Shown here piece after piece: positions 1 to 13,115 of a stretch of 64,000 nt of DNA. The DNA is from Rattus norvegicus. Taxonomy: Eukaryota > Chordata > Mammalia > Rodentia > Muridae. The notes beneath the pieces were generated by a model. That model did no database searches, was not told the DNA's origin, and saw only the letters and a program-made list of their open reading frames with translations. The stretch spans positions 124,487,210-124,551,209 of the forward strand of contig NC_086020.1 in NCBI RefSeq assembly GCF_036323735.1, read 5' to 3'. Position numbers and translations under genes: made by a program. How positions within the stretch are numbered: position 1 is the first letter of the stretch; each line of letters begins with the position of its first letter.

Positions 1-474
1 TACTCCAGTGGTTTTTATTTGTTGTCCCACCCACCAAAGGAAAAATAATAAAGCCCTTAATTAAATGTATTTTCAGCTTTACTTCTACAAATAAGTCAAT
101 ATTATGAATCATATGAGGTGCCATGAAAGTTTACCTCCTCCCCTTGAGGCACAAAGAACAATTTACTATGTCATGAGAAAGTATCCCTTTAGGGGCTCTG
201 GTTGAGCAGGTCAGCCCTTCAACATAATAATCATATATGTGGACACACTAACATTGAGTGGATCTTGCCAGGATACTATGCCTTATTTCAGGGTGGTTTC
301 CACCTTGGAGGAGTGACATAAAAGATATAAACATCTATTCATATAATAGCCCTCTTCTTCTGCCTACTTCAAATGTCTTGTCATGAACAGGCAAGTCTTA
401 AGTGGTCAGAGACATCAGCTCAATGGAATGGCAAGCAGGAGTTCTAAGAAAGTAAATCATTCATTTAAAGGCAT
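1..474. other. Unassigned AT-rich sequence
   Basis: No repeat, exon-like frame or RNA structure is recognised. It ends where the TG/TA-rich tract begins. Confidence 0.5.
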
Positions 475-559
475 TGTGTGAGCATGTGCACATGTATATC
501 TGTGTACACTGTGTGTGTATGTGTGTGGGTTCATGTGTGCTTAGGTATGTGTATGTGAG

Positions 560-605
<46 letters not shown>

Positions 606-1060
606 CATTGATATATATGTGACTGTATGTACATAGTGTATGTTTTTGTATTTATATGTGCATTAGTGTATTCATACATGTGTGCAAAGTTTATGTACAT
701 GTATGAGTGTGCATGTACATATATACATATAAAATGTGTGAGTGTCTGCTCTATAAGTACATGCATGACTTTGTTATGTATATGTACATGAGTATATATG
801 TGTGTATGTATGTATTTATGGGTATAAATTTGAATGAGTATAGGTGTATGCATTCATGAATATTCATGTCTGTGTGTATACATGATTGTGTGTATATATA
901 TTCATGTATGTGTGTGTGCAAAGTTGTGTGTTTGTCTTTGTGTACATAACTATGTGTCTGTGTATGTATAGTTGTGTGTACATAATTGAAATTACTGTGT
1001 ATGCAAAGCTATATATTTAATTATGTGTGTGTATGTGTGTATGTGTATATGTGTTTTGAG
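475..1060. repeat. TG/TA-rich low-complexity tract with (AT)n(GT)n core
   Basis: Alternating purine-pyrimidine sequence with TGTG, TATG and TGCA motifs continues for almost 600 bp. A purer (AT)n run lies at about 560-588 and passes directly into (GT)n at about 588-606. The minus-strand open frame through it reads as His/Thr/Tyr/Ile-rich low complexity and is not a gene. Confidence 0.9.
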
Positions 1061-4000
1061 TTAAAGAAGAGGATCAGGGTATGCAAACTAAGAACACTGG
1101 ATCATAAGTAGCCAGAAACAGAATAAATGACCTAAAGGTGACAAATCTGACCAGACCACAGAGGAAAGTTAGAAATCTGAGAAGAAAGTTAGAAATGGAG
1201 CCATTAAGCAAATTCAAGTTCTTTAGTGGGGCATAAACACAGATATACTTATGAGTAAAAGGCTTCTTGTCTACGTCAAGTTTAGTAAATAAATTGCAGC
1301 CTAAAAGAGAGGCACACAGCTTATGAGATTGTTCATGTCACATAGCATGAAATTAGAACTGTCTAAATTGAGACTGTGGCAGATGGTGAGGTTTCAAAAG
1401 AAAGGGATGGATGTGAAGCATGTGTAACGGTGACATTGATTGAGCTTACTAATAGGAAGTTTTGTGGGAGAAAATGACTCAAATAAGAGAGCACAAGCAG
1501 TGTGGAAGCATCGAGACTCTCCCTCAATGGCACCAGGATGTGTGCAAGGAAGTGGTGGGGTAGTCACCCACTTGGCAATGGAACACCACAGCCAGACATT
1601 TCCTGGACCTGCTGAAATTAACTGCTCTATTTCCTGCTAGAAAAATAGCCCACTCTTCACATCCCAGCTAAAATATGGCCTGGCCATTGGAGCATGCCTG
1701 GAGTCTTCCAGCTATATCTCTAACATGACACTTTGTCCTCAGCTACCACTTTCCCCACCATGGCATGCATCATGGCCTGTAGCACAGGCTTGTCTGGGCA
1801 AGCAGACTACAGACCTCTGTTACTCACAATTCTTTAATAGTCACACTAGGAACTCCTTGCTTAGCCTAGAAACACCCCACTCCCCATATAATAAATGTTC
1901 TCTGAATTGAACTAAGTAACGGTATTCTTCACTAAATTCCTTTCAAATGAAAACAATAGATGCTTTTGGTCCCAGCCTTGAGTTGAAGGTAAGGTCATTT
2001 CTTGCCAGCAGGGTATGGCTGACTTTAATTAAATGTTTTATGCCCTTCATCTGCTCTTGGGTAACTTGTCTTTTAAAACACAGGAAACATTAATCTGCAG
2101 ATGAAGAATATAAAATCTTTTTACAATATTTTCCTCGGTTACAAGTAGGTTATAGACTAACCACAATATTTCTGTTCCATTCTAGAATCCTAGAAGAATG
2201 CACACTATCAATAGACACCTACAGCGAGGGTAATAATGCACACATGGGACATTATCACGTCCGTATGCTGCTCTCCAGGACTGAGAAAAAATAGAGGAGT
2301 GAATGTCATGACTTAAACAATACAAACATGTGCACTGAGTTCTTCCAAGGAGACTTCACATGTGGGAAACATAAGTGAGAGTTTTGTATGATCCCCTGTG
2401 TGGTAAGCCCTTACCCCCCTTCATTCTGTATACCTGAACTGTAACACAGTGTGTGTCCAATACTACTCCCTAGGTGGGAAGGTTGGGGGAACTGAGGAGA
2501 GGCAACCTGTAGCCCAGGCAGCAGTCAGTGTCAGGGCAGATGGCCCAGCTCTCAACAGATTTAAAGGAAAAGTTCGTGTCACCCGGGTGGCTGGGTTGCT
2601 CCACAGTAAACATCAAGTTGAAGATACACTAGGTTGTATCTATGAAGTAGTTAGATGATAAAGAACTGAGCAGAAAAACAAGCCGAATGAGTGCTTGAAG
2701 CTGAAAAATGTTCAGTGGTCATCAGGGAGGCTGTGATTTGTCATTTTCCTGCGTGCAGGAGGTGGTGAGGTATTAGGAAGAGTTACTTGTTTGAAGCTGG
2801 TGTCATGGGTTTTTTTTTTTCTCTCATGGTCATGGCGTGGTGGTGGTCTCATGGGGGATGGCTCCCTACATCACAGTTGACAGAGGTATGTGATGACAGA
2901 ATTATGTTTGATGATCTGCACTTGATTTCACCTACAGGACAAACTGTCCACCCTGTTATTTAAGAATCCTCTATGTCTATGATCCTGGAACACAGTACTC
3001 AAAGTAATTGATGAATCTCATCCTTACAATCCTCCTTACTTTCTCTATGTAATTCAGAACTTAATTTGAACAGGGTTCAGTTAAGTATTCCCCTTCCATA
3101 TTTAAACATATTTATAAACTAAATGTTTAACTTTCCTTCTTAAACACTTCTGGAATACAAAACCTAATTTTTTTCACCTCAGTTTCTCTTCTCTTTCTTC
3201 CTGACACATTTGGATAAAACTTACACTGTATAAGTCCCCTCTATCTGAGCAAATTCCAGGGTACTCCTTGAATTCAGTTCTTTTTGTGTCTGAACCGAAA
3301 ACATGACTAAAATTCTAATAATTATAATTTCTCATCTGGATAGCTTAAATGAGTCTTCAATTTCTTCTCTGGTTGTTTTTCTTTGGTTGGTTTGGACATA
3401 TAAACCAACTTTTTTCTTTAAGATACCAACATGTAAACATTTTAAAAGATGTACTTACTATATTGTATTCGAAAAATCTTCAGCTTCAAAGAGTGTGAAG
3501 AATTTCTTGTATTTTTTCAGGACAAGTAGAATCGATTCATACACCATTCATTTTTCTGCTTGCTGTCTGTATGATAATAAGAAAGCAAGTTTGTGTAAGA
3601 TCTCATAAAACCTCACACTCTTTTCCTTTCCTATTTTTCTAGCATGCTATTTGCCTTGCCCTGCCTAGAATGTGCCTCCCCACTTTTGTTGTTATAACTT
3701 CCCTCATTGTTCTCATGCTCACCACTTCCCACCAGTATGGAAATGAACATTGCAGAGCATTTGAGGATGTATGTATCCTTATTTCATTTATAGCATTAAT
3801 TTAATCGATCTTCAAGCAATCCTATTTGTAGATTTACTTTAGATTTGTTTAATGATCTGCATGCTTATTTATTATAGTGATTTCTATCTTTCAATTTGAT
3901 TGACATCTTCAAATTTTGTACAGTATTTTGAATTTTACAGGGGAACAGAATTTCTGGTGCAATAATGGGACAAATTTTATCCTATTTTGTGCCCAAAGTT

Positions 4001-4110
4001 GTTAGTCTTATTACTTCATTGGATGGCATTTCAAACAAAATAATTATAATACATATTATTTGAAATTAAATAAAATTTGTTATTTTCATTTAATTTTTGA
4101 CATATTTTGT

Positions 4111-4111
<1 letters not shown>
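1061..4111. other. Unassigned sequence
   Basis: No gene is recognised. Around 1560-1910 the sequence ends in an AATAAA-containing stretch (near 1890) after a CA- and CC-rich region, somewhat like the R region of a solo LTR, but I cannot name a family or find terminal TG/CA ends with a target duplication. The 101-residue frame at 3303-3608 has no recognisable domain and no coding signal. Confidence 0.4.

Positions 4112-4158
<47 letters not shown>
4112..4158. repeat. (CT)n microsatellite
   Basis: A CT dinucleotide run of about 23 units with one TT interruption near 4150. It follows an AT-rich stretch. Confidence 0.97.
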
Positions 4159-5214
4159 ACTTAATGCTTAACCTACATATGTATTCCAGAAAGACAATCA
4201 AAGTGAGAGCAAGGAAAATATTTTGAGAGTGTATTGTCCCTCATCAATTAAAAGGATCCAAGGCTTAATTTTGTTCCCCTTTGCTTTAAGGCAGAAGGCT
4301 GAAAATAGCAATAACACAGTCTTCACATTTTTCAGATGCCAGGTGCAGAGACCCTGTTTTCACCTTTGCAGATCAAAGGCACATGCAGCCTACAGTAGCG
4401 GCAAAATATTTTGACCCCAGAATGTCTGTATTGGTCTCTGACAGGATCACGTGGTGACAAGGCCAGTGCCCTGTGGACTGGTTATCAAAGCCCAATTTGC
4501 TGAGTTCTTCTATTCCCAAGATGCCAGGGGGACCACGTAACAGTACAAACTTTCCAAAGTGGTAGTTCCATGTTAGACGGCAGCATTTATGGAACAAGCA
4601 TTCAGCATAGGGGTCCCCACGCCCAGCGCCAACCCTCATGATGTCTCTGGCTAGAGTTCGGGCTGTGTGTTGTATTTTTAGAAAATATTTTACACATTAA
4701 TGCATTCAAACTATTTGTTGAACTGGGTGAACATGCCACCATGCTTTCAGTTTCAGAGGTGATAGAAATTTTCTGTGACCCGTTGGCATATCAGAGCCCA
4801 CAAACAGGAACCCTAGAAATAAAAGATGTACCTTCCAAACTTTTTTCTATTTTCACAAAACTCATTCTGATGGAATCTAGTATCTCCAGAATTTTATGAA
4901 GAATATTAATGACAATTACTACATCAGCATAATTGACTCTTTTAAGTGTTTCCTATTGTCCAATTTCAGTAATTTGTGAATTTATCCTGTGAATCTTTAA
5001 AATTCTTGAGCCTACATTTCCAGCCTCTTTGTTCACACTTGGGTATAATAATAACTAATTACAAACCTTCAGTGAATTATGTCTGCCATATATCACAAAC
5101 CTTCAGAATCCTACAGTGTTTTTAATTCTCTTGAAGAAATTTGGGATATATTGTAGAGTTACCTTATCTAAGATTTGCATCTGGAAGAGCACAATAAATT
5201 TATAGCATGTTGTG
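4159..5214. other. Unassigned sequence
   Basis: No repeat family is recognised. The least AT-rich part, 4373-4639, has an 88-codon minus-strand frame with no protein family I know and no splice or poly(A) context. It is probably a chance frame. Confidence 0.4.
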
Positions 5215-5244
5215 AAAAAAATGAGATTCAAAAAAATGAGATTC
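5215..5244. repeat. 15-bp tandem duplication
   Basis: A unit of seven A followed by TGAGATTC occurs twice in direct succession, identical in both copies. This is the type of small duplication left by replication slippage. Confidence 0.85.
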
Positions 5245-5265
5245 AGAACTTGGGAAAACACTTGC

Positions 5266-5500
5266 AGTAAATGGTTGTGTATGTTTGCTTGTCTATCTGT
5301 TTCTCTCTGGGTGTAAGAATGCTTGTGTTTGTGTATATTTGTTCTTGTGTGTGCCGGTGTGTGTGTGTATGTTTCTGGCTGTGTGTTTGCATTTTTGGCT
5401 GTGTGTCTCTGTGTTTGTGTGGGTGTCTCTCTGTGTCTATCTGTCTGTCTGTCCACTGTCTCTATATCTGTGTGTCTGTGTTTATGTTGTCTTTTTTCTT
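5266..5500. repeat. GT/TCTG-rich low-complexity tract
   Basis: Interrupted GTGT, TCTG and TCTCTG motifs run for about 235 bp. Overlapping Cys/Val/Leu-rich frames on the plus strand and a His/Thr/Arg-rich frame on the minus strand are by-products of the low complexity. Confidence 0.85.
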
Positions 5501-5784
5501 GTCTTCTGCTCTTAAGAGTCACCTCAGTAAAGTATTTCAACATCTTTTAATGTGGCATTCTTATAGACCTTCCCCTTACTTATACACACAGAACCAATAG
5601 CAAATACTTGAGTGTAATTCAGTTTGAACATTATCCCTTCTAGAAGCTAACTGAGATGGTAGCATGGAAAGCTTTTTGCTTGTCTATTAAATTTGAAAAG
5701 AACATCACACATTATCAGATGGCATGGTTGGTACAGAATTAAGAATAAGAGGCTATGGTTCTGAATACCTTAATTCTTTTGTAC
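5501..5784. other. Unassigned sequence
   Basis: No feature is recognised between the GT-rich tract and a possible MIR. Confidence 0.5.
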
Positions 5785-5935
5785 ATTAACTCATTCGTCC
5801 TCTTTAGTAATGTGATAAATGAAAGATTTCTCCATTTGACAGAATGTACAGAGAAAGAAAGTGGCTCCTTCAGTGCAAGGGGTATCCAAACTGAGGTTGC
5901 CATATTGGTCTATATTCTTGGTATTCTCTGAGCTT
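5785..5935 (-). mobile_element. Possible MIR SINE fragment
   Basis: Order and content resemble the reverse complement of the ancient mammalian MIR: an AACTCATT-like start, CCATTTGACAGA (MIR: CCATTTTACAGA), an AGAGAAAGAAAGTGGC stretch and a diverged distal part. The match is weak and made by eye. An ancient tRNA-derived SINE is the best single explanation. Confidence 0.35.
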
Positions 5936-6717
5936 TCTGGGTTTGAAAAGAGTCTCTGTCATTAAGTTCTAGGACATTAAGCCATTAATACTTAGATAAT
6001 CCTTTTTGTTTAATTCCAGCTGTGCTCTCTCTTTTTGATATTCTCACTAATTCAGTGTTTTCATGATCGATTGTCTGCCTAGGACTCAGGGATGGATATT
6101 CTAATTCATGCTTTACACATTTTTCAATGTACAATCTTATCATGGTGGCTTCTGGTAACACATCCTCAAGATCAATGGGTCACAGTCTTGACCCATGGTT
6201 TGCTACAAAGTTTTAGTTTTTTGCATGTCATTCTGGTTCTCTTCTTAGTTTCCACCTCCGCTGCCTCACTCATTGCTTCTCGATGTTGTCTATTTCCCAA
6301 GTTATCCTTCTTGTCTTATTAATCACAGCTATTTTCGTTATAGCTGCCCCATATGAAATTGTTTCTTGTGGTTGTTCTGTCTGTTCAGCCTACATGAGGC
6401 TTTTTATTACTAATTATCTTCATTTTGCAGAGGTCAGGTACCAAATGGACTAAATGAGAATTGGAACACATACGAACAGCTGCACAGTGGTTTCACATTA
6501 CTTGACTAAACTTCAGACTACTTTTTACCCACTGCGACTATAGTTTAAGGGCTCCTGGTCCTCTGGTGACATTTTGTGGAAAATTTGCCATGCCTTTGTT
6601 TTGATGTTTCTCACAAGGACCAAGAGGTTTTGACACCCAAACCTGATACCCCTCACATAACCTAAAGCCTGTGGCACCCAGACTTCTTGGAACCTCACAT
6701 GGATACAGTACAGAAGA

Positions 6718-6718
<1 letters not shown>
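5936..6718. other. Unassigned sequence
   Basis: Pyrimidine-rich in places (6200-6320). No gene or repeat family is recognised. Confidence 0.45.

Positions 6719-6767
<49 letters not shown>
6719..6767. repeat. (TG)n microsatellite
   Basis: About 24 uninterrupted TG units. The poly-His/Thr stretch in the minus-strand reading frame across it is an artefact. Confidence 0.98.
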
Positions 6768-6771
<4 letters not shown>

Positions 6772-7495
6772 GAGTGGTGTCCAGGAGTCTCACAACTATG
6801 TTTTGGGTTCTCAGTAGACTTGGGATAGAGGAATCTGTAATTTCTCCTACTCTCTAGATTGGTTAGGGTTTGATAAAATCTCAGTTGCTTAGGCTCTTTT
6901 AAAATTGTTTCCCTTAACAAAAGACCTTTTAAAATAATAAGGAAAATTAGATTACTTCAAGACTGTTATTTTTTTTCTCCTGACAAACTAGTTACCTTTA
7001 TCAGTAAAATGACAAAGTCAACTTCAGGAAGTCAGAGTTGATTCTGGGCCACAGTTGCAGAAGGAACACAATCCATCACCATGGAGACATGAGTGACAGC
7101 CAAGTTGGAAGAGATGTTCATGTTTCCTGGAATTCTGGAAGCAACATCCAGTGAACCGATTCTTTCAGTGAGGATCTGCATTCTAAAAGTTCTACAGCTT
7201 CTAAACATCCATATAAATCAGGGACCAAGATTTAAAATACAAGATTCTATGGGAACATTCACATTCAAACATGAGCCCCTTGTTTAAAGCAGGAGACTTG
7301 TCTTAGATATCCAGAGTGAGGGCCTGTTAGGACTCCTAGAGCTTAGACATGGGGAAGCATAGGGATCCCCTAAGAAGGGGGATGCCATAGGCTTAGTATG
7401 TGCTAAGCCTCCAGCAACCCATCAAGTAAGTCTTGGCATTCTTATCAAAATTGGCCTCAGCTGTCAGGCTCTGCCTCCTCCATCTATGCCTCACC
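6768..7495. other. Unassigned sequence
   Basis: No recognisable gene or repeat. It forms the left flank of the small L1 insertion. Confidence 0.45.
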
Positions 7496-7601
7496 TCTAA
7501 GAAGTCATTCTTTTTTTTTTTATTAACTTGAGTATTATGCCCAAGAGACGTATAGCTGGATCCTCAGGCAGTTCAATGTCCAATTCTAAGAAGTCATTCT
7601 T
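7496..7601 (-). mobile_element. Miniature L1 insertion (72 bp) with 17-bp TSD
   Basis: A 17-bp sequence starting TCTAAGAAGTC occurs at 7496-7512 and again, identical, at 7585-7601. Between the copies lie a T run (the L1 poly(A) tail on the minus strand), the terminal bases of the rat L1 3' end (ATTAACTTGAGTAT) and then, without the intervening roughly 1 kb, a piece of the ORF2 C-terminal region (7536-7584). That piece also occurs at 22831-22880 in the larger L1 of this window, with one difference. The element is therefore 5'-truncated and internally deleted, with both pieces in the same orientation. The junction near 7536 has about 1 nt of microhomology and no GT-AG signal. Confidence 0.92.
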
Positions 7602-8712
7602 GATACCCAACTGCCTGTTTTACTATTATGAGGAAAACATTATTCCTTCCGAGATGAATTACTTAATTAGTCTAAAGAGGCTTCTCTTTTACTATCAGTT
7701 TGTCCAGCTTTTGTGATCTCCTGTTGATGGGCTAACAACTTTCAAGCTTGTAGATCATGAACCAGAAACTAAACCGTAAGAGAGTGCTCAAACTTCTACC
7801 CCAGCAATTACTTAGCATAGTCATCACTGACCACCATCTAGCATAATCAAAAGAGCATCCTGGCAAGATTGGCATCAATCAGTGTGGGGCTGAGAACGAA
7901 GGAAGTACAAAGTAAATGCTTTTGTCCATAATAGTGGATTCTTATCAAGGTCTTAGTTTTTCCAGTTTATTTGTGATTATTTCTTCCGAATTTTCATTAG
8001 CTTCTCCCAATAGTGTGAGTTTTCTGTGACCTTTATTTATAGTTGTGTTACCTGCTGTTCTCTTCACGACACAATTTACATCTTTGGGGAGTAAACAAGA
8101 GAGAATTTCACAGTGATTTAGGAACCAGCTGGATATAGAAAATTTTTTCTCTTCCCAGGAAGCAACATCCACTTCGATGTGCTAAGATGCAGGATGCTTT
8201 TGTATTCACAGTGACTCAGACATCTTCCTGGATTTTTACTCTGAAGAGATGTTGGTGTAGCGCTTTCAAAAATTCCAGCCTGTAAATAATAATTTGCTAA
8301 GACATTCTGGCAGAATTATGTTCAATTATGGGCCTGGAAAGGAATGCACAGTTACTACACAGAGCCGAGAAATTGAAATGAGCTGAGACATGTGTGGCAG
8401 GATCTTCTGCAGATTATAAAATCTCCCACTGAGAATACACGGGAAGTATTAATAATCTGACAGGAGCTGTCAGGGCTCATGGGGTGGTCTTATGCCAAGC
8501 AGGATAAGGGATACTTGAAGGGAATAATACTACCCAAGAAGGAGCAAAGCCTACCATATACTTGCTGCCATTTCAAATCTATACTTTGAGTCTTGTATGT
8601 GGCATATTACTGATAAATAAGTCCATTAGACAGGATAGTATATAGGAGAGGAGGAGCAGTTAGTCACATGTGTACAACACAAAACTATCCTTTCATTTAA
8701 AAACAAATAAAA
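7602..8712. other. Unassigned sequence; 8200-8480 may be conserved noncoding DNA
   Basis: No repeat family fits. The stretch 8200-8480 is free of simple repeats and has balanced composition with motifs such as TAATAATTTGCTAAG and TCCCACTGAG. It looks like single-copy noncoding DNA, but conservation cannot be judged from one sequence. Confidence 0.35.
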
Positions 8713-9180
8713 TATAGCTGTCTCCTGAGAGGCTCAGCCAGAGCATGAAAAATACAAAGGCGAATGCTCACAGCCAACCACTGAACAGAGAATGGGGTTC
8801 CAACTGGAGGACTTAGAGAAAGGATTGAAGGAGCTGAAGGGGTTTGCAACCCCACAAGAACAACAACACCAACCAGCCAGAGCTCCCAGGGACTAAGCCA
8901 CTACCCAAAGATTATACATGGACAGACCCAGGGCTCCAACTGCATATGTAGCAGAGGATGGCCTTGTTGGGCACCAATGGGAGGAAAAGCCCTTTGTCCT
9001 ACCAAGGCTGGATGGCCCAGTGTAGGAGAATGTCAGGGTGGGGAGATAGGAAGAGGTGGGTAGTTGAGGAGGGAGAATATCCTCATAGAAGAAGTGGGGG
9101 ATGAGATAGGGAGTTTATGAACAGGAAACTGGGAAAGAAGATAACATTTGAAATGTAAATAAAAACTATCCAAAAAAGAA
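8713..9180 (+). mobile_element. L1 3'UTR fragment, older murine subfamily
   Basis: Begins within the L1 3'UTR (TATAGCTGTCTCCTGAGAGGCTC-like) and follows it through the GGGTTTGCAACCCCA block and the TAGCAGAGGATGGCCTTGTTGGGCACCAATGGGAGG-like block to the terminal GATAACATTTGAAATGTAAATAAA. It lacks ORF2 entirely. Compared with the 22-kb and 27.6-kb L1s this 3'UTR is a different, older type, shared in form with the 43-kb copy. No clear target-site duplication is seen. Confidence 0.9.
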
Positions 9181-12100
9181 AGGAAAAATTGCCAACAAAG
9201 GCATACAATTTATGAAAAAAATTGATCTTGTAAGGATTTGCTTTCCCAAGATTTGTTTGCAAGCTCCTCCAACCTCATCCTTTTTCAATATACCAAGAGG
9301 ACATTCTGCTTCCTGATGGAAAACTGTTTGTATAGAGTTAGTGTTGGTTCCATGTACAGAATTTTAGAGCTGATCACTTGGCATTTGATAAGCAATTTGG
9401 GGAGCATCTTTAGGAAAGATCTTTTCTCAGCTGTTATCATTCTGTCAAATTGTCTACATTGTTCTTTGTCTAGAAATGATCTCCCATGATATTTTCTTCT
9501 TTCTGTGTTAGATTATCTATTGATGTTGTTCTCATGGTGTTGTTGATGTTATCATGTTGCTATATGATGTTGTTTAGGCAACAATATCATTGTGGTATCA
9601 TGAGTCCTCTATCATCTCTAGAAGGAAAAATACTCACAGTAGACTTCCCTACCTTCTGCACCTTATAGTCTTTATGCCCACTCTTCTGTGATGTTCCTTG
9701 AACCTTAGAGGCAGAAGTTGCATTGAAGATGAATTTGTTGGGATTAGGCACCCCACCATCACACATTTTCTCGGCATTTTGGCCAGGTGTGGTTTTATAT
9801 TCAGCAATCACCTCATAACTTATGGAGCTGGCTCCTTCTTAGAACCTTACAAGACAGAAACTGCCTCTTGCCTAGACTATACATGAACTTTTTTCAGAAG
9901 TTTCTTTACTGAAAAATCTTTCTAGATCTAATTAAAAAAGAAATATTTAAAATTGTTATATATCATTTATAACTCTAAATTGATTGAAGCTGCTCAACCC
10001 AAGCCTTCACATCATCAGCCTGCTTTACTTTCTTAAGGTTGGACTGTGGCTGCCAGTGTGGCTCCTGCACGGTCATTCCATAGTAGAGCAGCTCTCATTT
10101 TCTTCTGGTCTCTTGCCAGGTCCTCCTTACCTCTCTTTCAAATGTGTTTTTTCACTTCACCACTTGCCACCCAACATCACATATGGTCACTCCTGAAACA
10201 CTATTGTCTGCAAATGAGTTACTCCTGCAGTATACACAGCTACCCATACCGATTTACCAGAGGAAGTCGTACCAACCAAATCCATCTGGATTCTTGTTTG
10301 ACATTTAACAGAGGAAGGAGTGAATACCAAGAGACACTTCTGTTATTATTTTGTTGTTCTTTTGGTTTTGTTAAAAGATGGTTGGGTATGCATACACAGC
10401 ATGAAAAAAATAAGAAAGCAAAGCTTTTGGAGGCGAAACTAAAACCCACACTTTCCTAATCCATGATATCTCCTCAAGGTATTTAAAGGACACAAGTACG
10501 TTCAGACACAAACTTAGTTCGTGTTTTCATTGTTGATGTCATGAGATATAATATTGTAACTACGCATTCTATTAATCTATCTTATATTGATTTTTAAAAC
10601 TGATATGGATAAGCCTTGTTAGCCACAGACCTTGCCCTGTTGATTCTGATTTTTTCAAAGTGGGGAAACAATTTTGGATTTACATAGAACTTAAAACCCT
10701 GTAGCTTTATTATGCTGAAATGCTTTTTGTTAACACTACAGGAATTAACATTCAAAATATTAAAATTTAAATGACTAGCTTTTTGTTTATACAGGCATGA
10801 TTACTTCAAAGGGGGGAAGTAACCAATATTCACTAGATTATCATATAGTTAGAAGCTAAATTTTTCAAAATTCTAAAGCTCACTTTTGACCACTGTCTTT
10901 CCCTTCCTTATAAATTTGAAAGAAGACTTTGGCCATGACTGTATCCTTTTTCTATACCTAAAATCTTTATCTACATGAATGGATACTTGTAGGTTAAGAT
11001 GAATTTCCAGAATCCATAGCAAGTAATTACAACATCATAATTTTTATGAAGATTAAATACAGTGTTGTGTGGTACTTTATGGTAAGATATGAAGGGGATC
11101 CTCTGTCCTTCTCTCTGCATCCACCCTCCCTAGACATGAAACACATCCAACAAGACCCAGTGGCTTTACTATAGACCCAAATCTATGTTGTAGCTTTCTT
11201 GAAGTTCTTAACTAATTTTATTTTCAAACTTGGGTTCTTTTAGTGAGGATCTGCATGACAAAGGACATGTGCTTGATCAGAGGAGTCATGCTACATATGT
11301 TTTGGGCATTGTCATCTCCTGCACAGTCTTCTGAAAGCCACGGTGGCAATTTGTAGGGGGTGAGTGCAAGGTCAGCAAATTACATTGTGTTCTAATGAAT
11401 AAATGAGTCCAGTATTTCTGGGAGTGTACAGAGCTCTAAGAGTGTTTCCAATGTAAAAGGTCACAGCATTGGAAGAAGGGTAGGGTACCAGAGAACCTCA
11501 TGATATACCTCATAACTCACTTTCCTACATTATGAGCCACACAGTGAAGGGAAAATGATAGTATGTGAGGCAAGACGAACACCAAGGAACTCAGGGCTCT
11601 GTTTTCTTTTTCCATCCAGCCTTTTCTTGTTCAGCAGTGAGACAGAAAGTAGAGAGTACACTGTGTTCTTGGAAATGTGGAATAAATCAATTGAGTGAGA
11701 TCTATGCAGGGTGTCCTGTGCTTCCAGTTGTAGGAACCATAAACTATGCATTATGTGATTTGAATGAGTTAGATACATGAGTAAAAGTTATCATCTCACT
11801 AAAGCAAAAACCATATAGTCTAGAAACTGGTTAAAAAACAACACTAAGAGTTTGAAGTTTTGACTTCAATTTACTTATGAGGACATAACAACAAATCTTA
11901 CCCAGTAGAACAAAAATCCTCAGAAGACATTAGTTTTTCTATATTTTGATACTTTCCACTGCATTTACCCCTTGCTTTGTGAAGGAAGTTTCCTGGATGT
12001 TCACTTCATGTCGTGCTCTCTAAATTACTTAACCAGCCCTGCCACAGGCAATAGCTTGAAATCATTTGGTGTCCATGGATGAAAGGCCGCCTCAGAATGA

Positions 12101-13115
12101 CAAAAAAGAACGTTGGAAGTGAGAGCGTTTCACTTGGCTGCCAACATGCATCCAGACCAAGGGCTGTTTGCCATCAGAGTTTTCAGTGAGAAATAATCTC
12201 CTTCCACATTTAACCAGCCATTTGGGGAGGGCTGTGCTATCCACGTCTCCACCCACTGTGAAATCATTCAAGTGTTTCCTGGACCAACAGGAGCTTCTAA
12301 CTACAGTTCTTTCCCATTGTGTCATTTCTTGTATTGTCAAAATGCCCTGGGAACCTGGGAACTCGAAGAAAACTGTCCTCAAAGCCTGATTCATATACAT
12401 GACCATCAGATCAATCACAATGCATTTGTTCCCATTCTTCTTTGAGTTCATTTATTTCTTAACAGTGGACAAATGCCCTAGAAAATTGATAGATATGGGA
12501 ATGGATCTTTGAATTTTAGTAAATCAGTATTGGCTCCTGTGTGTGTCCATTTCCTATACCTCTCAGATATACTGGAGAAGTTATTCATAATGAACAAAGG
12601 TCTCTTTGGCTCATGATGCTGGGGCCTGGGCAGGCATGACAATGACAGCAGCAATTGTTCTGCTCCCAGCCAAACCATCCTGTTTCTTTACTTCAGTAAA
12701 GAGGAATAGAGGCAGGCATGCATACAAAGAGAAACAAAAAGGCAAAGGCATGGCATTGAAATAAACTGCACTGGAGGAACACCATCCTGTGATAGCTTAA
12801 ATTAAATCCAGGGAGAAAGGTAGAAATGCATGCTTGAGAATTCAGTCTGGAATAACCCACACCTCCTCCTACAGAGTCCATCTACCAACTGTGCAGAGCT
12901 ATTAAATCACAGGGGTTTCCTGGGAGGACACAGGCTCAGCACCTCTTTCCATTTGAGACATCTATTTTATTATTTTCTGTATCATCTGTTTATATTTTAT
13001 ATTCATCAAAATAGAATAATGTTAAGATATTGAACATGTGGTAGAAAAAAATATGGGTTAGAGACAAGAAGTGGATGGGGTGGGGGTGCTAGTGACTCAG
13101 AAAATACCATCAGAT
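9181..13115. other. Unassigned sequence, about 3.9 kb
   Basis: No gene, RNA or named repeat is recognised. Short TGTTGATGTT-like repetition occurs at 9520-9570. The overlapping frames at 10046-10459 and 12092-12451 (137 and 119 codons) lack recognisable domains and initiation or splice context. The 12000-12450 segment has balanced composition and could be single-copy conserved DNA. Confidence 0.4.

Noticed and set aside
461..853. 130-codon minus-strand frame rich in His, Thr, Tyr and Ile
   Set aside because: It is the translation of a TG/TA low-complexity tract, with no domain and no gene context.
5103..5600. Overlapping frames on both strands of 75-146 codons, Cys/Val-rich on plus and His/Thr/Arg-rich on minus
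   Set aside because: All arise from the GT/TCTG-rich tract at 5266-5500; frames open on both strands at once are typical of such repeats.
12092..12451. 119-codon minus-strand frame with an opposite-strand frame
   Set aside because: No family recognised. Open frames on both strands and no splice or initiation context suggest chance.
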